A stretch of 57,641 nucleotides of DNA from contig DASUFF010000124.1 in assembly GCA_036274695.1 (NCBI GenBank), forward strand, positions 1 to 57,641, in the 5' to 3' direction. Of this stretch, positions 20,706-30,072 are shown one piece after another. The number at the start of each line of letters is the position of its first letter. Positions within the stretch are counted from its first letter, which is position 1. A program made the translations under genes and the position numbers. The notes beneath the pieces are model-generated. The model worked only from the letters and a program-made list of their open reading frames with translations, searched no databases and was not told the origin of the DNA. This stretch comes from DASUFF01 sp036274695. GTDB taxonomy: Bacteria; UBA10199; JACPAL01; GCA-016699445.

Positions 20706-21059
20706 GTGGAACGACGAAAGTTTCCACGGCAGGACGTGCGGGGCACGCCGCTTAGGGCGACGCTGGTCCTTACCGGGGGTTCTCTTCTTAAGAAAGATTC
20801 CTTCAACGCCGTAGAAATAGAAACACATCCATTGGATTTGAGCCGAGGCGGCATGTCCGTCGCCATCGGCCTTGATTCGGTCTGGGCCACATTCTCTCCG
20901 GAACGACAGGTGGAGCTTCATCTTAATCAATTCGGCGAACCCCACTCTCGCATCACGGCCCGCGTGGTGAGAGTGGAAGCGGGGGACCACGTCTTGGGGC
21001 TAGAATTCGAAGCCCCTCTGGAAGATGCGTCTCCCTTTCTGAACCTTCAGCTCCACTGA
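20706..21059 (+). CDS. PilZ-domain protein, likely c-di-GMP receptor
   Basis: From GTG 20706 the protein is 117 residues. It starts with RRKFPR, which supplies the RxxxR motif (Arg4, Arg8), and continues to DLSRGG (Asp44, Ser46, Gly49), the D/NxSxxG motif. Together these form the c-di-GMP site of PilZ domains, so binding is expected. AGGGGG 6 nt before the GTG supports this start; an upstream ATG at 20613 would place 31 unrelated residues ahead and run through a hairpin. No effector domain is attached, so it probably acts on a partner. The leader contains two stable hairpins. Confidence 0.85.
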   Translation: MERRKFPRQDVRGTPLRATLVLTGGSLLKKDSFNAVEIETHPLDLSRGGMSVAIGLDSVWATFSPERQVELHLNQFGEPHSRITARVVRVEAGDHVLGLEFEAPLEDASPFLNLQLH

Positions 21060-21099
21060 ATGCTTGTCAATCGAACGAGTCCACGTTAAATACATTCGC

Positions 21100-21183
21100 A
21101 TGTATAAGAAAAAGAAAGTCGCTAAGAGAAAGCACCGTAAGAAGTCCGGCAAGAAGATCCGCAGCCTACGCTATCGCGGCTAA
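21100..21183 (+). CDS. 27-residue, highly basic peptide coupled to endonuclease V
   Basis: ATG 21100 opens 27 codons ending in TAA whose last A is the first base of the endonuclease V ATG (TAATG). The peptide begins MYKKKKVAKRKHRKKSGKKI and ends RSLRYRG: more than half Lys/Arg/His, with no acidic residue. Such composition is typical of tiny ribosomal proteins (bTHX, bS22-like) or nucleic-acid binders, but no specific match can be claimed. No clear ribosome-binding site is seen, which lowers confidence. The stop-start overlap and the codon pattern support a real gene. Confidence 0.55.
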   Translation: MYKKKKVAKRKHRKKSGKKIRSLRYRG

Positions 21184-21872
21184 TGGCCATCCCTTTGCGG
21201 CACCCATGGGACCTTTCTCCCCGGGATGCCATCAACCTCCAGGAAAAGCTGGCGTCCCAAATCCGCCTACTTGACGACGAGGAATCGGCCGAGGTGCGTA
21301 CGGTCGCCGGCGCCGATATGTCCATCGACACCCGGACAGGGATGGGCTTTGCCGGGGTGATCGCTTTTGAGTTTCCTTCCCTGAGGGAGATCGAGCGCGT
21401 CTCCGATTCGGCTCTTTTGACCTTCCCCTATATCCCCGGTCTCCTTTCCTTCCGGGAAGGACCGGTGCTCCTCAAGGCCTTCGAGAAGCTAAAGACATCG
21501 CCCGATGTCCTCGTTTTTGACGGGCAGGGCATCGCTCACCCTCGGCGTTTGGGAATAGCCAGCCACATGGGGCTCCTTCTGGATAAACCTTCCATCGGGT
21601 GCGGTAAGTCTCTGCTCTGTGGCGTCTACCGGGAACCCGGCTTCGAGAAGGGGGCCATGGAACCGCTCCTGATTGAAGAAGAAGGCGGATCGGAGATGGT
21701 TGGAACGATCTTAAGGACGAAAGACCGGGTAAAGCCGGTTTTCATCTCCCCCGGCCACCGCATCAGCCATCGCAAGGCGGTCGATGTGATTCTCAAGTGC
21801 TTGGATGGTTACCGCATCCCAAAACCCACCCGCTTGGCCGATCAATTCGTAGGGTCTATTAAAGTCATTTGA
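21183..21872 (+). CDS. nfi: Endonuclease V, deoxyinosine repair
   Basis: The 229-residue protein has the three family blocks: VAGADMSID with Asp45, PYIPGLLSFRE with Glu92, and VFDGQGIAHPRRLGIASHMG with Asp113, which hold the catalytic metal. Endonuclease V nicks DNA one base beyond inosine, starting repair of deaminated adenine. The length is typical. The start overlaps the end of the upstream basic peptide, suggesting that translation of the peptide feeds nfi. No terminator follows; an AT-rich region with its own promoter leads to the next gene. Confidence 0.93.
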   Translation: MAIPLRHPWDLSPRDAINLQEKLASQIRLLDDEESAEVRTVAGADMSIDTRTGMGFAGVIAFEFPSLREIERVSDSALLTFPYIPGLLSFREGPVLLKAFEKLKTSPDVLVFDGQGIAHPRRLGIASHMGLLLDKPSIGCGKSLLCGVYREPGFEKGAMEPLLIEEEGGSEMVGTILRTKDRVKPVFISPGHRISHRKAVDVILKCLDGYRIPKPTRLADQFVGSIKVI

Positions 21873-22006
21873 TTTCAATACCTTATAAAATAAGTTTCTT
21901 TGCAGATATTTTTTCCGCAACAATCCGTTAATCAGCCCGATAACTGTATTTGAGGACAAGTGCGATCCGCCCTAAGTTTTTGGTTTCAAAAGGTTTTTTT
22001 TGAAAT

Positions 22007-22095
22007 TATAATGTGAAAAGCGAAACTGGAGAGGCCCTCAAAACCGATGACCTAAAAAGCAGGGGGCAGTGAGTCGGTAAAACTAAGGAGATGGT
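22007..22095 (+). promoter_or_regulatory. Promoter and structured 5' leader of the two-orphan operon
   Basis: A perfect TATAAT (22007-22012) stands before a leader of about 77 nt. In it GCCCTC (22034-22039) can pair with GGGGGC (22062-22067) while ACCGA (22043-22047) pairs with TCGGT (22074-22078). The two stems interleave, which gives an H-type pseudoknot. CCT (22051-22053) could also pair with AGG of the ribosome-binding site AAGGAG (22085-22090). The design resembles a compact riboswitch, but the sequence fits no class I know. Confidence 0.5.
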
Positions 22096-22452
22096 ATGGA
22101 GACGGAATTAATTAGACCGGCAAATATTCGCAATGAAACCTGGGAAGGTCTCCAGCAGCTTTCTCAAAGTGATCCGGCAAGGGCTCGGGAGATTGCCGCT
22201 GCCGCCAGCAGGTCTGCCAACCCCGATGCTTATGTTGCGACGGCCCTGCCCCGCTTCCGTACCTTGACAGCGGCCGGTTCCGGTCTGAATGCGGCCCGCT
22301 TCGGCAGCGCTCCTACCGTCCTTCCTTTTGCCGTTCCTCCGGCGGCGAATAAAGCGATGGTGGCCACCGCCGGCCTTCAATCGACCACGGACGATGCGGC
22401 CTTGTCTGCCCGTTACGGGATCATCGAAGGCATTACCGCCGCCATTAGTTAG
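22096..22452 (+). CDS. Orphan small protein, 118 residues
   Basis: I do not recognise this protein. It starts METELIRPANIRNETWEGLQ, has a Ala/Arg-rich middle and a flexible Ala/Pro/Thr-rich second half (FAVPPAANKAMVATAG). There is no signal peptide and no Cys. A good ribosome-binding site, AAGGAG, 5 nt before ATG 22096, a clear TATAAT and a structured leader argue strongly that it is real and regulated. It lies 29 bp before a second orphan and the two are probably one operon. Confidence 0.7.
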   Translation: METELIRPANIRNETWEGLQQLSQSDPARAREIAAAASRSANPDAYVATALPRFRTLTAAGSGLNAARFGSAPTVLPFAVPPAANKAMVATAGLQSTTDDAALSARYGIIEGITAAIS

Positions 22453-22481
22453 TGGGCCGTTCGTGTTCGTGAGGGGGAATC

Positions 22482-22859
22482 ATGAATATCGAGGCCAAAA
22501 TCGACGAATTGATTCGTAAGAATCCTAAGTTCGCCTTTCTGCGCTCCGCTCAATTTCGCTCCTTAACCAAAGAAAAGCAGGAATTCTTCCTTGAATGTTG
22601 CGGCGATGCCCAGTTTTGGGTGGAGCTCGAAAAGAAGCCTCATTCTGGCGACGGGTTTAAGTTTCTCGCGGCGGCTTATGGCCTTCAAACGGCCGAGGCG
22701 CAGGCCGAGGAAAAGAAATTGGAAGGGAAGGACCGCGAGAAATTCCTGAGGCCTCATCAGGACCTCTTCACGATGTTCAATCCTTATTCCGGTAACGGCC
22801 GCGAGACTCAAAAGGCCCCTACCCCTCCGGAAGACCAAAAGCCCATTAAGAAGAAGTAA
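22482..22859 (+). CDS. Orphan small protein, 125 residues, charged
   Basis: The protein starts MNIEAKIDELIRKNPKFAFL and is hydrophilic, helical in its first 80 residues, and ends in a Pro/Lys-rich tail (PPEDQKPIKKK). GAGGGGG 8 nt before ATG 22482 is a good ribosome-binding site. The size and helical, charged make-up would suit a chaperone or adaptor of the preceding orphan; that is a guess. It ends 6 bp before the convergent porin gene. Confidence 0.7.
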   Translation: MNIEAKIDELIRKNPKFAFLRSAQFRSLTKEKQEFFLECCGDAQFWVELEKKPHSGDGFKFLAAAYGLQTAEAQAEEKKLEGKDREKFLRPHQDLFTMFNPYSGNGRETQKAPTPPEDQKPIKKK

Positions 22860-22865
22860 CGGTTT

Positions 22866-24599
22866 CTAGAAATCGACGATCAGGTTGGTGCGAATGCCCC
22901 AGACCCAGTTCGCTCCGTCGAACGGAATCGCGTTGACCTGCGCCAGGTTGGTCGGATTGAAGATGGCCACTTCGACGTCGTAGGCGGGGCCAGGCATCAT
23001 GAAGCCGGCGGTCAAGTCGAAGAGAAAGTGATCGTAGAAACGGGATTGGAAGTTCGCGTCTGCCTCCCACCCATACCATTTGTTCGAGTTCACGACATGC
23101 GGCAGATCCGTGAATCCGGTGATTTCGGCGAAGTCGATGTCGAAATTATTGGAAGGCGCCCAGGCCGTGATGAACTTAAGACCTACCTTCGTGCTTGTGG
23201 CGGCAGGCACTAACGACGTGATGTCCAGGTTATGAGCGTAGCCGACCGTCGTATAAATGGCGTTATTGATGTAATTGCCCGTCACCGGGACGGCGCCCAC
23301 CAACTGCCGACTGCCGGCGCCGTTGCCGTTGGCCTGAGTGACCCTCGGCGAAGAGCCCAAGGGCGCATGGAACATCAGCAGGGCGATCTGATAGTCCGGA
23401 CGGAAACCGTATTGCGTGATACGCGAAGACAGGGGTTGAGAATCGCCGGAAGAATAACCGCCCTGCAGCAGGAAGGTTCCGAACTTATACTTGGCCTCGA
23501 ATTCCGCCGCCGCCATCTGTACCAGCAAATCGTTCTGCGCCGGCATCTCGATAGGACCGCGCGCGTTGGCGGGCAGATTATTGAAGGGGATCGCGTCGAT
23601 CGCCAAGCCCGTCGAAATCTTGCCGGACATGAGCACGTACTCGCCGCGGAAGCGGAAAGGTCCATGCTTATATTCTCCATAAAGGTCCGTGAAATAGAGG
23701 AGCGTGTCGCCATCCTGACCGGCGGGTAGCGGGTCCGTCAGTTGGAAATTGCCGCTTCCGTCCAAGATCGGGTCGCCATTGGCATCCACTAGGATTTGTC
23801 GGGCCTCCGAGGTCGTTTGGCCTTCCTTGCCGTTTCGATAACGGATGCCGGAGAAGGCACCCAACGTCAGGTCATGGTAGTCCCACACGACGAGCCCGGC
23901 GAACTGGCGCGTGTCTTCCGCCGGGCCCGTGATGGCAGCCCCCAGCCCGCTGATGCGGGGATCTTGCTGCTTGGTGAAAACGAAGTCTACCACGGCGCCG
24001 AAGCTGAAGTTCCCCAACTTCTTCGTCTCCAAGGACGCCAAGTACAAAATGCGGTCGAAGGTGTCGCCGAAGTCGTCGTTAAATCCGTTGCCGTCGTTCT
24101 GAAAGATGCCCAATCCGAAATGCGACGGCTGACGGCCGATCCGGAATTTTCCGCCGGGCGTTAGGATGTCCATGTAAGCCCGGCGGACGTTCAGCACCTT
24201 GTTTTCGCCCGACTCGCCCCCGGTGACGCCCAGGGCGCCGCCGGCGCCCGGAAGCTGAATGGTGCCGACGATGGGCGAGAGGAAGTCGATGTTCTTTGTC
24301 TCCTCCGTGCCCGCGATGATGTTGTCCAAAATGTCGAACTGGGCCTGGAGGGAGATGTTGTCGTTGATCTTCATGATCGGCTCCACGCGGAGCCTTTCCT
24401 GGAAGTAGAGGATGGAACCGAAACGGTCGTTGTCGCCCAATCCGCCTTGATTCACGTTCGGGTTGGGCTGTTGGGTATCGAGGTCGTGGTAATAGACGAG
24501 CCGGGCCCGGTTATAGCCGGTGGCGGTTAAATCGAAGGCCTCCGCAGCAAATGGAAACGCTACCAAAGCCGCTAAAAGAAAAGCGAAAGGGGCACGCAA
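22866..24599 (-). CDS. Outer-membrane beta-barrel porin-like protein
   Basis: The 577-residue protein begins with a signal peptide (APFAFLLAALVAFPFAAEA) and then alternates amphipathic strands and Gly/Asn/Asp-rich loops, for example GKFRIGRQPSHFGLGIFQND. It ends in NLIVDF with a terminal Phe, the usual signal for outer-membrane barrel insertion. It resembles alginate-export/porin-type barrels; the solute is unknown. The only in-frame start after a stop is TTG 24599, which sits inside a long inverted repeat and just behind a promoter-like pair, so the mRNA may be almost leaderless. The gene lies downstream of groEL on the same strand but has its own promoter signals. Confidence 0.82.
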   Translation of the reverse strand: MRAPFAFLLAALVAFPFAAEAFDLTATGYNRARLVYYHDLDTQQPNPNVNQGGLGDNDRFGSILYFQERLRVEPIMKINDNISLQAQFDILDNIIAGTEETKNIDFLSPIVGTIQLPGAGGALGVTGGESGENKVLNVRRAYMDILTPGGKFRIGRQPSHFGLGIFQNDGNGFNDDFGDTFDRILYLASLETKKLGNFSFGAVVDFVFTKQQDPRISGLGAAITGPAEDTRQFAGLVVWDYHDLTLGAFSGIRYRNGKEGQTTSEARQILVDANGDPILDGSGNFQLTDPLPAGQDGDTLLYFTDLYGEYKHGPFRFRGEYVLMSGKISTGLAIDAIPFNNLPANARGPIEMPAQNDLLVQMAAAEFEAKYKFGTFLLQGGYSSGDSQPLSSRITQYGFRPDYQIALLMFHAPLGSSPRVTQANGNGAGSRQLVGAVPVTGNYINNAIYTTVGYAHNLDITSLVPAATSTKVGLKFITAWAPSNNFDIDFAEITGFTDLPHVVNSNKWYGWEADANFQSRFYDHFLFDLTAGFMMPGPAYDVEVAIFNPTNLAQVNAIPFDGANWVWGIRTNLIVDF

Positions 24600-24637
24600 G
24601 GTGGGGAGATACTACCTTGGTGCCCCTTTTCCGTCAA
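24586..24637 (-). promoter_or_regulatory. Promoter with inverted repeat over the porin start codon
   Basis: On the minus strand TTGACG (24637-24632), 17 bases, then TAGTAT (24614-24609) form a good sigma-70 promoter. An inverted repeat with arms 24586-24602 and 24614-24629 (16 paired bases, one bulge, 11-nt loop) overlaps the -10 box and the TTG start. It may be an operator, an mRNA hairpin hiding the start, or, with the T-rich stretch after it, a terminator behind groEL. Confidence 0.55.
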
Positions 24638-24709
24638 ATAATTCGAGCAGTTACTGGCTACATTTACGAGCTGTAGCGAGCGCCGTCCTGCGGGAAGCAG
24701 GGCAACGAT

Positions 24710-26350
<1,641 letters not shown>

Positions 26351-26402
26351 GACATTCTCCTTTTTAGATAATTAAAATTAAGCGCCTTCTCTTCCGCGAG
26401 GC

Positions 26403-26705
26403 CTACGCCTCGAGCACGCCGAGGATTTCTTCTTCCTTCAGGATGAGGTGCTCTTCGCCTTCGATTTTCACTTCGTTGCCGGAGTACTTGCTGAAAAGGA
26501 TCCGGTCGCCGGCCTTGACGTCCAGCGGGATGACCTTGCCGTCTTCCAAGCGCCCCTTGCCCACCGCGACGACCTTGCCTTCTTGCGGCTTTTCTTTGGC
26601 GGAGTCGGGAATGATGATGCCGCCCTTGGTCTTTTCTTCTTCAACAAGTCGCTTGATCAGTACGCGATCGTGAAGAGGGCGAATTTTCATTTTCTTTTCG
26701 GCCAT
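26403..26705 (-). CDS. groS: Co-chaperonin GroES, 10-kDa subunit
   Basis: The 100-residue protein has the full GroES pattern: IRPLHDRVLIKRLVEEEKTK with the mobile loop GGIIIPDSAKEKP and the late GDRILFSKYSGNEVKIEGEE. It caps the GroEL ring. AAGGAGG (26714-26720) lies 8 nt before ATG 26705. A strong promoter is at 26760-26787. No CIRCE element was seen, so HrcA control is not supported by the sequence here. Confidence 0.98.
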   Translation of the reverse strand: MAEKKMKIRPLHDRVLIKRLVEEEKTKGGIIIPDSAKEKPQEGKVVAVGKGRLEDGKVIPLDVKAGDRILFSKYSGNEVKIEGEEHLILKEEEILGVLEA

Positions 26706-26759
26706 GACGAAAACCTCCTTAAAAATTAATGAATTACTACGGATTCAAGAAGCGCACGG

Positions 26760-26787
26760 AATATATGCACTGCCCACCTAGTGTCAA
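26760..26787 (-). promoter_or_regulatory. Sigma-70-type promoter of groES-groEL
   Basis: On the minus strand TTGACA (26787-26782), a 16-bp spacer and TATATT (26765-26760) lie about 55 bp upstream of the groES ATG. This is one of the best promoter matches in the window. It sits in the 155-bp gap shared with the divergent mnmE gene. Confidence 0.7.
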
Positions 26788-26860
26788 GGGCCGAGCCCGC
26801 AAAATCGCACTGGAAATGGCCTGGGCGCGGGCGTTAGGAAGGTTCCCCTTTAGCGATCTT

Positions 26861-28204
26861 ATGAAGGAAACGATTGCCGCCATAGCTACCGCCCCGGGAA
26901 ACGGAGGGGTCGGGATGATCCGGATCTCCGGGCCGGAAGGGATCTCGGTCCTGGAAACCCTCTGGGAGGGGGAGGTGCGGCCCACCTCTTTCGAGAGCCG
27001 GCGGATCTACGTCGGCCGGATCGCCTTCGATCAGGTCCTCGCCTTCGTCATGAAGGCCCCCTCTTCTTATACCGGTGAGGACGTTGTAGAGATCCAGGCC
27101 CATGGGGGGCGGCGGGGCTTGGAATTGCTCTTGGAGACCCTCCTCAAGGCGGGGGCCGGGCGCCTCCGGATGGCCAATCCGGGGGAATTCACCCAAAGGG
27201 CCTTCGTCAACGGCCGGATCGACTTGGCCCAGGCGGAGGCCGTCGCCGACCTGATCTCCGCCTCCAGTGAACAAGCCGTTACCCTGGCCGGGCGTCAGTT
27301 GGAGGGCCGGCTGTCGGAGTACGTCGGGAAACTGAGGAACGAGATCAAGGTGATGCGCGCTCAGATGGAGGCGATGATCGACTTCCCGGAAGATGAGGAC
27401 GTGCAAGGACTGCGTTACGAGGAGGTCTTGGAGCGACTTCAGAGCCTCGAAACTAGGATACGCAGCCTTCTGACGACCTATGAAGAAGGCCGCTATTTAA
27501 GGGAGGGCATCCGGGTGGCCCTGGTGGGCAAGCCCAACGTCGGCAAATCCAGCCTCTTCAACGCCCTCTTGAACGACGACCGCTCCATCGTCCACTCCAC
27601 CCCCGGGACTACCCGGGACACTGTGGAGGAAGTCCTCGATTTCAGCGGGCTGTCCGTCCGTTTCATCGATACGGCCGGCATTCGCGAAGGGCGGGACGCC
27701 ATCGAAGGGGAAGGCATCCAAAGGTCCCAAAGAAAGATCGACCAGTCGGACTTAATCCTCTTTATCTTCGACGTCAGCCGGCCCTGGGAAGAGGCGGACG
27801 AACGGATTCGGACGCTGACGACCGCGCGTCGGACGGTCTTGGTGGCCAATAAGAGCGACTTGCCGCCGGCCTTCGATCCGCTCTTTCCCGCGGTCCGTGT
27901 CTCCGCGAAGACCGGCCAAGGCCTGGCAGAGTTGAAGGAAGCGATCCGGCGCCCCTATCTCGGTCGGGAGTCTCGGGTTCAAGACCCCGGAGTTACCCTG
28001 TCCAACCTCCGTCACCGGGTAGCCTTGGAGAAGGGTTTAGAGGCCTTGGACTGTGTGGCGGAGGGTGCCCGGGAGAAGCGATCTTTGGAAATGCTGGCGG
28101 CCGATCTGTCCTTGGCCATGAACCGCCTGGGCGAGATCACCGGAGAGGTCACCAACGATGAGATCCTGGGTGAAATCTTTTCGAAATTCTGCATAGGAAA
28201 GTAG
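26861..28204 (+). CDS. mnmE: tRNA modification GTPase MnmE
   Basis: The 447-residue protein starts METIAAIAT-like (MKETIAAIATAPGNGGVGMI), the normal MnmE start; an upstream ATG at 26729 would add 44 unrelated residues inside the groES promoter. The GTPase motifs are GKPNVGKSS (about 223-231), PGTTRD, DTAG and NKSD. The C-terminus is FCIGK, whose Cys is invariant in the family. With MnmG it makes the 5-(carboxymethyl)aminomethyl-uridine modification at the tRNA wobble position. The gene heads the mnmE-mnmG-rsmG cluster and lies 5 bp before mnmG. Confidence 0.97.
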   Translation: MKETIAAIATAPGNGGVGMIRISGPEGISVLETLWEGEVRPTSFESRRIYVGRIAFDQVLAFVMKAPSSYTGEDVVEIQAHGGRRGLELLLETLLKAGAGRLRMANPGEFTQRAFVNGRIDLAQAEAVADLISASSEQAVTLAGRQLEGRLSEYVGKLRNEIKVMRAQMEAMIDFPEDEDVQGLRYEEVLERLQSLETRIRSLLTTYEEGRYLREGIRVALVGKPNVGKSSLFNALLNDDRSIVHSTPGTTRDTVEEVLDFSGLSVRFIDTAGIREGRDAIEGEGIQRSQRKIDQSDLILFIFDVSRPWEEADERIRTLTTARRTVLVANKSDLPPAFDPLFPAVRVSAKTGQGLAELKEAIRRPYLGRESRVQDPGVTLSNLRHRVALEKGLEALDCVAEGAREKRSLEMLAADLSLAMNRLGEITGEVTNDEILGEIFSKFCIGK

Positions 28205-28209
28205 CCGAT

Positions 28210-30072
28210 ATGAAGTCTTTCGACGTCATCGTGATCGGCGCGGGACATGCGGGTTGTGAGGCGGCGCTAGCGGCTTCCCGGATGGGGGCTCGTACCCTTT
28301 TTGTCACCTCCAACGCCGACAACATCGCTCAGATGAGTTGCAATCCGGCGATCGGCGGGATCGGCAAGGGCCACCTCGTGCGCGAGATCGACGCGCTGGG
28401 CGGCGAGATGGGGAAGATCGCCGACGCCACCGGAATTCACTTCAAGCGTCTCAATACGAATAAAGGGCCTGCAGTCCGCGGGAGTCGGTGCCAGTCGGAT
28501 CGCCTCCTCTACAAACGGCGCATGCAGGTCGTGTTGTGCGAGCAGCCGAACCTCGTCATCCACGAAGGCATGGTGGATGAAATCATGACGCAGGAAAACC
28601 GCGTGGATAGCGTCATACTTGAGGATGGAGAGCGAATTTTGACGCGCGCCGTGGTCGTGTGCACCGGCACGTTCTTGCGCGGTCTCGCGCATACGGGGAC
28701 TCTTCAGACGCGATGCGGTCGCCGCGGCGACCGCCCTTCCGAAAAATTATCGGAGAGTTTTCTAAAGTTCGGATTCGAAGTGGGACGTTTGAAGACGGGA
28801 ACCCCGCCGCGCCTATTGGGGAAGAGCGTGCGCTTCGATAAAATGGAAGCCCAATGGGGCGACGAGCGCCCTGCCCGCTTCAGCTTTTCGGCCACCCGCA
28901 TCGAACAACCGCAAGTGGCCTGTTTCATCACCCACACATCGGCTGAAACGCACGCTGTGATCCGTTCGAACCTGCACCGCTCGCCGATGTATTCTGGCGT
29001 AATTCAATCCACGGGGCCGCGCTACTGCCCCTCCATTGAGGACAAGATCGTCAAGTTTGCCGACCGGGATCGACATCAAATTTTCCTCGAGCCCGAAGGC
29101 TTGGGCCATCCGGAATGGTACCCGAACGGCATCTCCACCAGCCTTCCGGAGGGCGTGCAGCTGACCTTTTTAAAGACGATCCGCGGGTTGGAAGACGTCG
29201 TCATCACTAAGCCGGGATACGCCATCGAATATGACTATATCCCCCCGACCCAGCTGCACCCCACCTTTGAAACCCGGCGCATCGGAGGCTTGTTTCACGC
29301 GGGCCAAATCAATGGGACGACAGGCTACGAGGAGGCAGCCGCACAAGGGCTGCTGGCAGGGATCAATGCGGCGCTGCAGGTTGCCGGAAGGGCGCCGCTC
29401 GTTTTCGATCGCTCTCAGGCCTATTTGGGAATTTTGGCCGATGACCTTGTGACGCGAGGCGTCATTGTCGAGGGACGTGCCGAACCTTACCGCATGTTTA
29501 CCTCCCGTGCAGAGTACCGATTGAGCCTGCGAGAGGACAATGCGGATTTAAGACTTCGCACCTTGGGGCATGACTTGGGGCTCGTTTCGTCTTGGGACTA
29601 TCAGCGCTTTTCGAAAAAGCGAGACGCCCTGAATCTGCTGCTTGCAATGACGGAGACTCGAAAGGTTCAAGGTCTTTCCCTTCGGACCCTGCTCCGCCGT
29701 CCCGAGGCTTCTGCTTTCGAACTCTTTTCCCTTCATGTCCCGGAAGCCCTTTCCGATTCCATGCGCTTACTGGAGAAGGACGTTCGGGAAGAAGTCCTGG
29801 AGCAAGTCGAGATCCAGGCCAAGTATGAAGGGTATTTGGAGCGGCAAGAGGACGAGGTCAGCCGGTTTCGAAAGATGGAGGCCGTCAAAATTCCCCTGCA
29901 CTTTGGCTTTCACGGCATCCCCGGCCTCTCTCGAGAAATCGTTGAAAAGCTTTCCAAGGTGCAGCCTTCCTCCCTGGGGCAAGCCGGGCGCATCCCGGGA
30001 GTGACGCCTGCGGCCCTTTCCATTCTGATGGTCTATCTCAACCGCGCTTCTCGGGAACCGCATGTTGGCTGA
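28210..30072 (+). CDS. mnmG: tRNA uridine-5-carboxymethylaminomethyl synthase MnmG
   Basis: The 620-residue protein has the FAD-binding start DVIVIGAGHAGCEAALAA and the family stretches SCNPAIGGIGKGHLVREIDA and TSRAEYRLSLREDNAD. It works with MnmE on wobble uridine of tRNA in the cytoplasm. The length is typical (about 620-630). Its last 11 bp overlap rsmG, so both are cotranslated. No unusual feature is seen. Confidence 0.97.
   Translation: MKSFDVIVIGAGHAGCEAALAASRMGARTLFVTSNADNIAQMSCNPAIGGIGKGHLVREIDALGGEMGKIADATGIHFKRLNTNKGPAVRGSRCQSDRLLYKRRMQVVLCEQPNLVIHEGMVDEIMTQENRVDSVILEDGERILTRAVVVCTGTFLRGLAHTGTLQTRCGRRGDRPSEKLSESFLKFGFEVGRLKTGTPPRLLGKSVRFDKMEAQWGDERPARFSFSATRIEQPQVACFITHTSAETHAVIRSNLHRSPMYSGVIQSTGPRYCPSIEDKIVKFADRDRHQIFLEPEGLGHPEWYPNGISTSLPEGVQLTFLKTIRGLEDVVITKPGYAIEYDYIPPTQLHPTFETRRIGGLFHAGQINGTTGYEEAAAQGLLAGINAALQVAGRAPLVFDRSQAYLGILADDLVTRGVIVEGRAEPYRMFTSRAEYRLSLREDNADLRLRTLGHDLGLVSSWDYQRFSKKRDALNLLLAMTETRKVQGLSLRTLLRRPEASAFELFSLHVPEALSDSMRLLEKDVREEVLEQVEIQAKYEGYLERQEDEVSRFRKMEAVKIPLHFGFHGIPGLSREIVEKLSKVQPSSLGQAGRIPGVTPAALSILMVYLNRASREPHVG

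Noticed and set aside
22019..22095. preQ1-I or GEMM riboswitch before the two orphans
   Set aside because: The tail AAAACTAAGGAG and the CAAAACC/CCTAAA fragments recall these classes, but conserved loop bases are missing and no queuosine or c-di-GMP gene follows.
24640..24709. tRNA or small RNA gene in the groEL-porin gap
   Set aside because: No cloverleaf or stable independent hairpin with its own promoter was found.
26706..26860. CIRCE element for HrcA upstream of groES
   Set aside because: No TTAGCACTC-N9-GAGTGCTAA or close variant is present.
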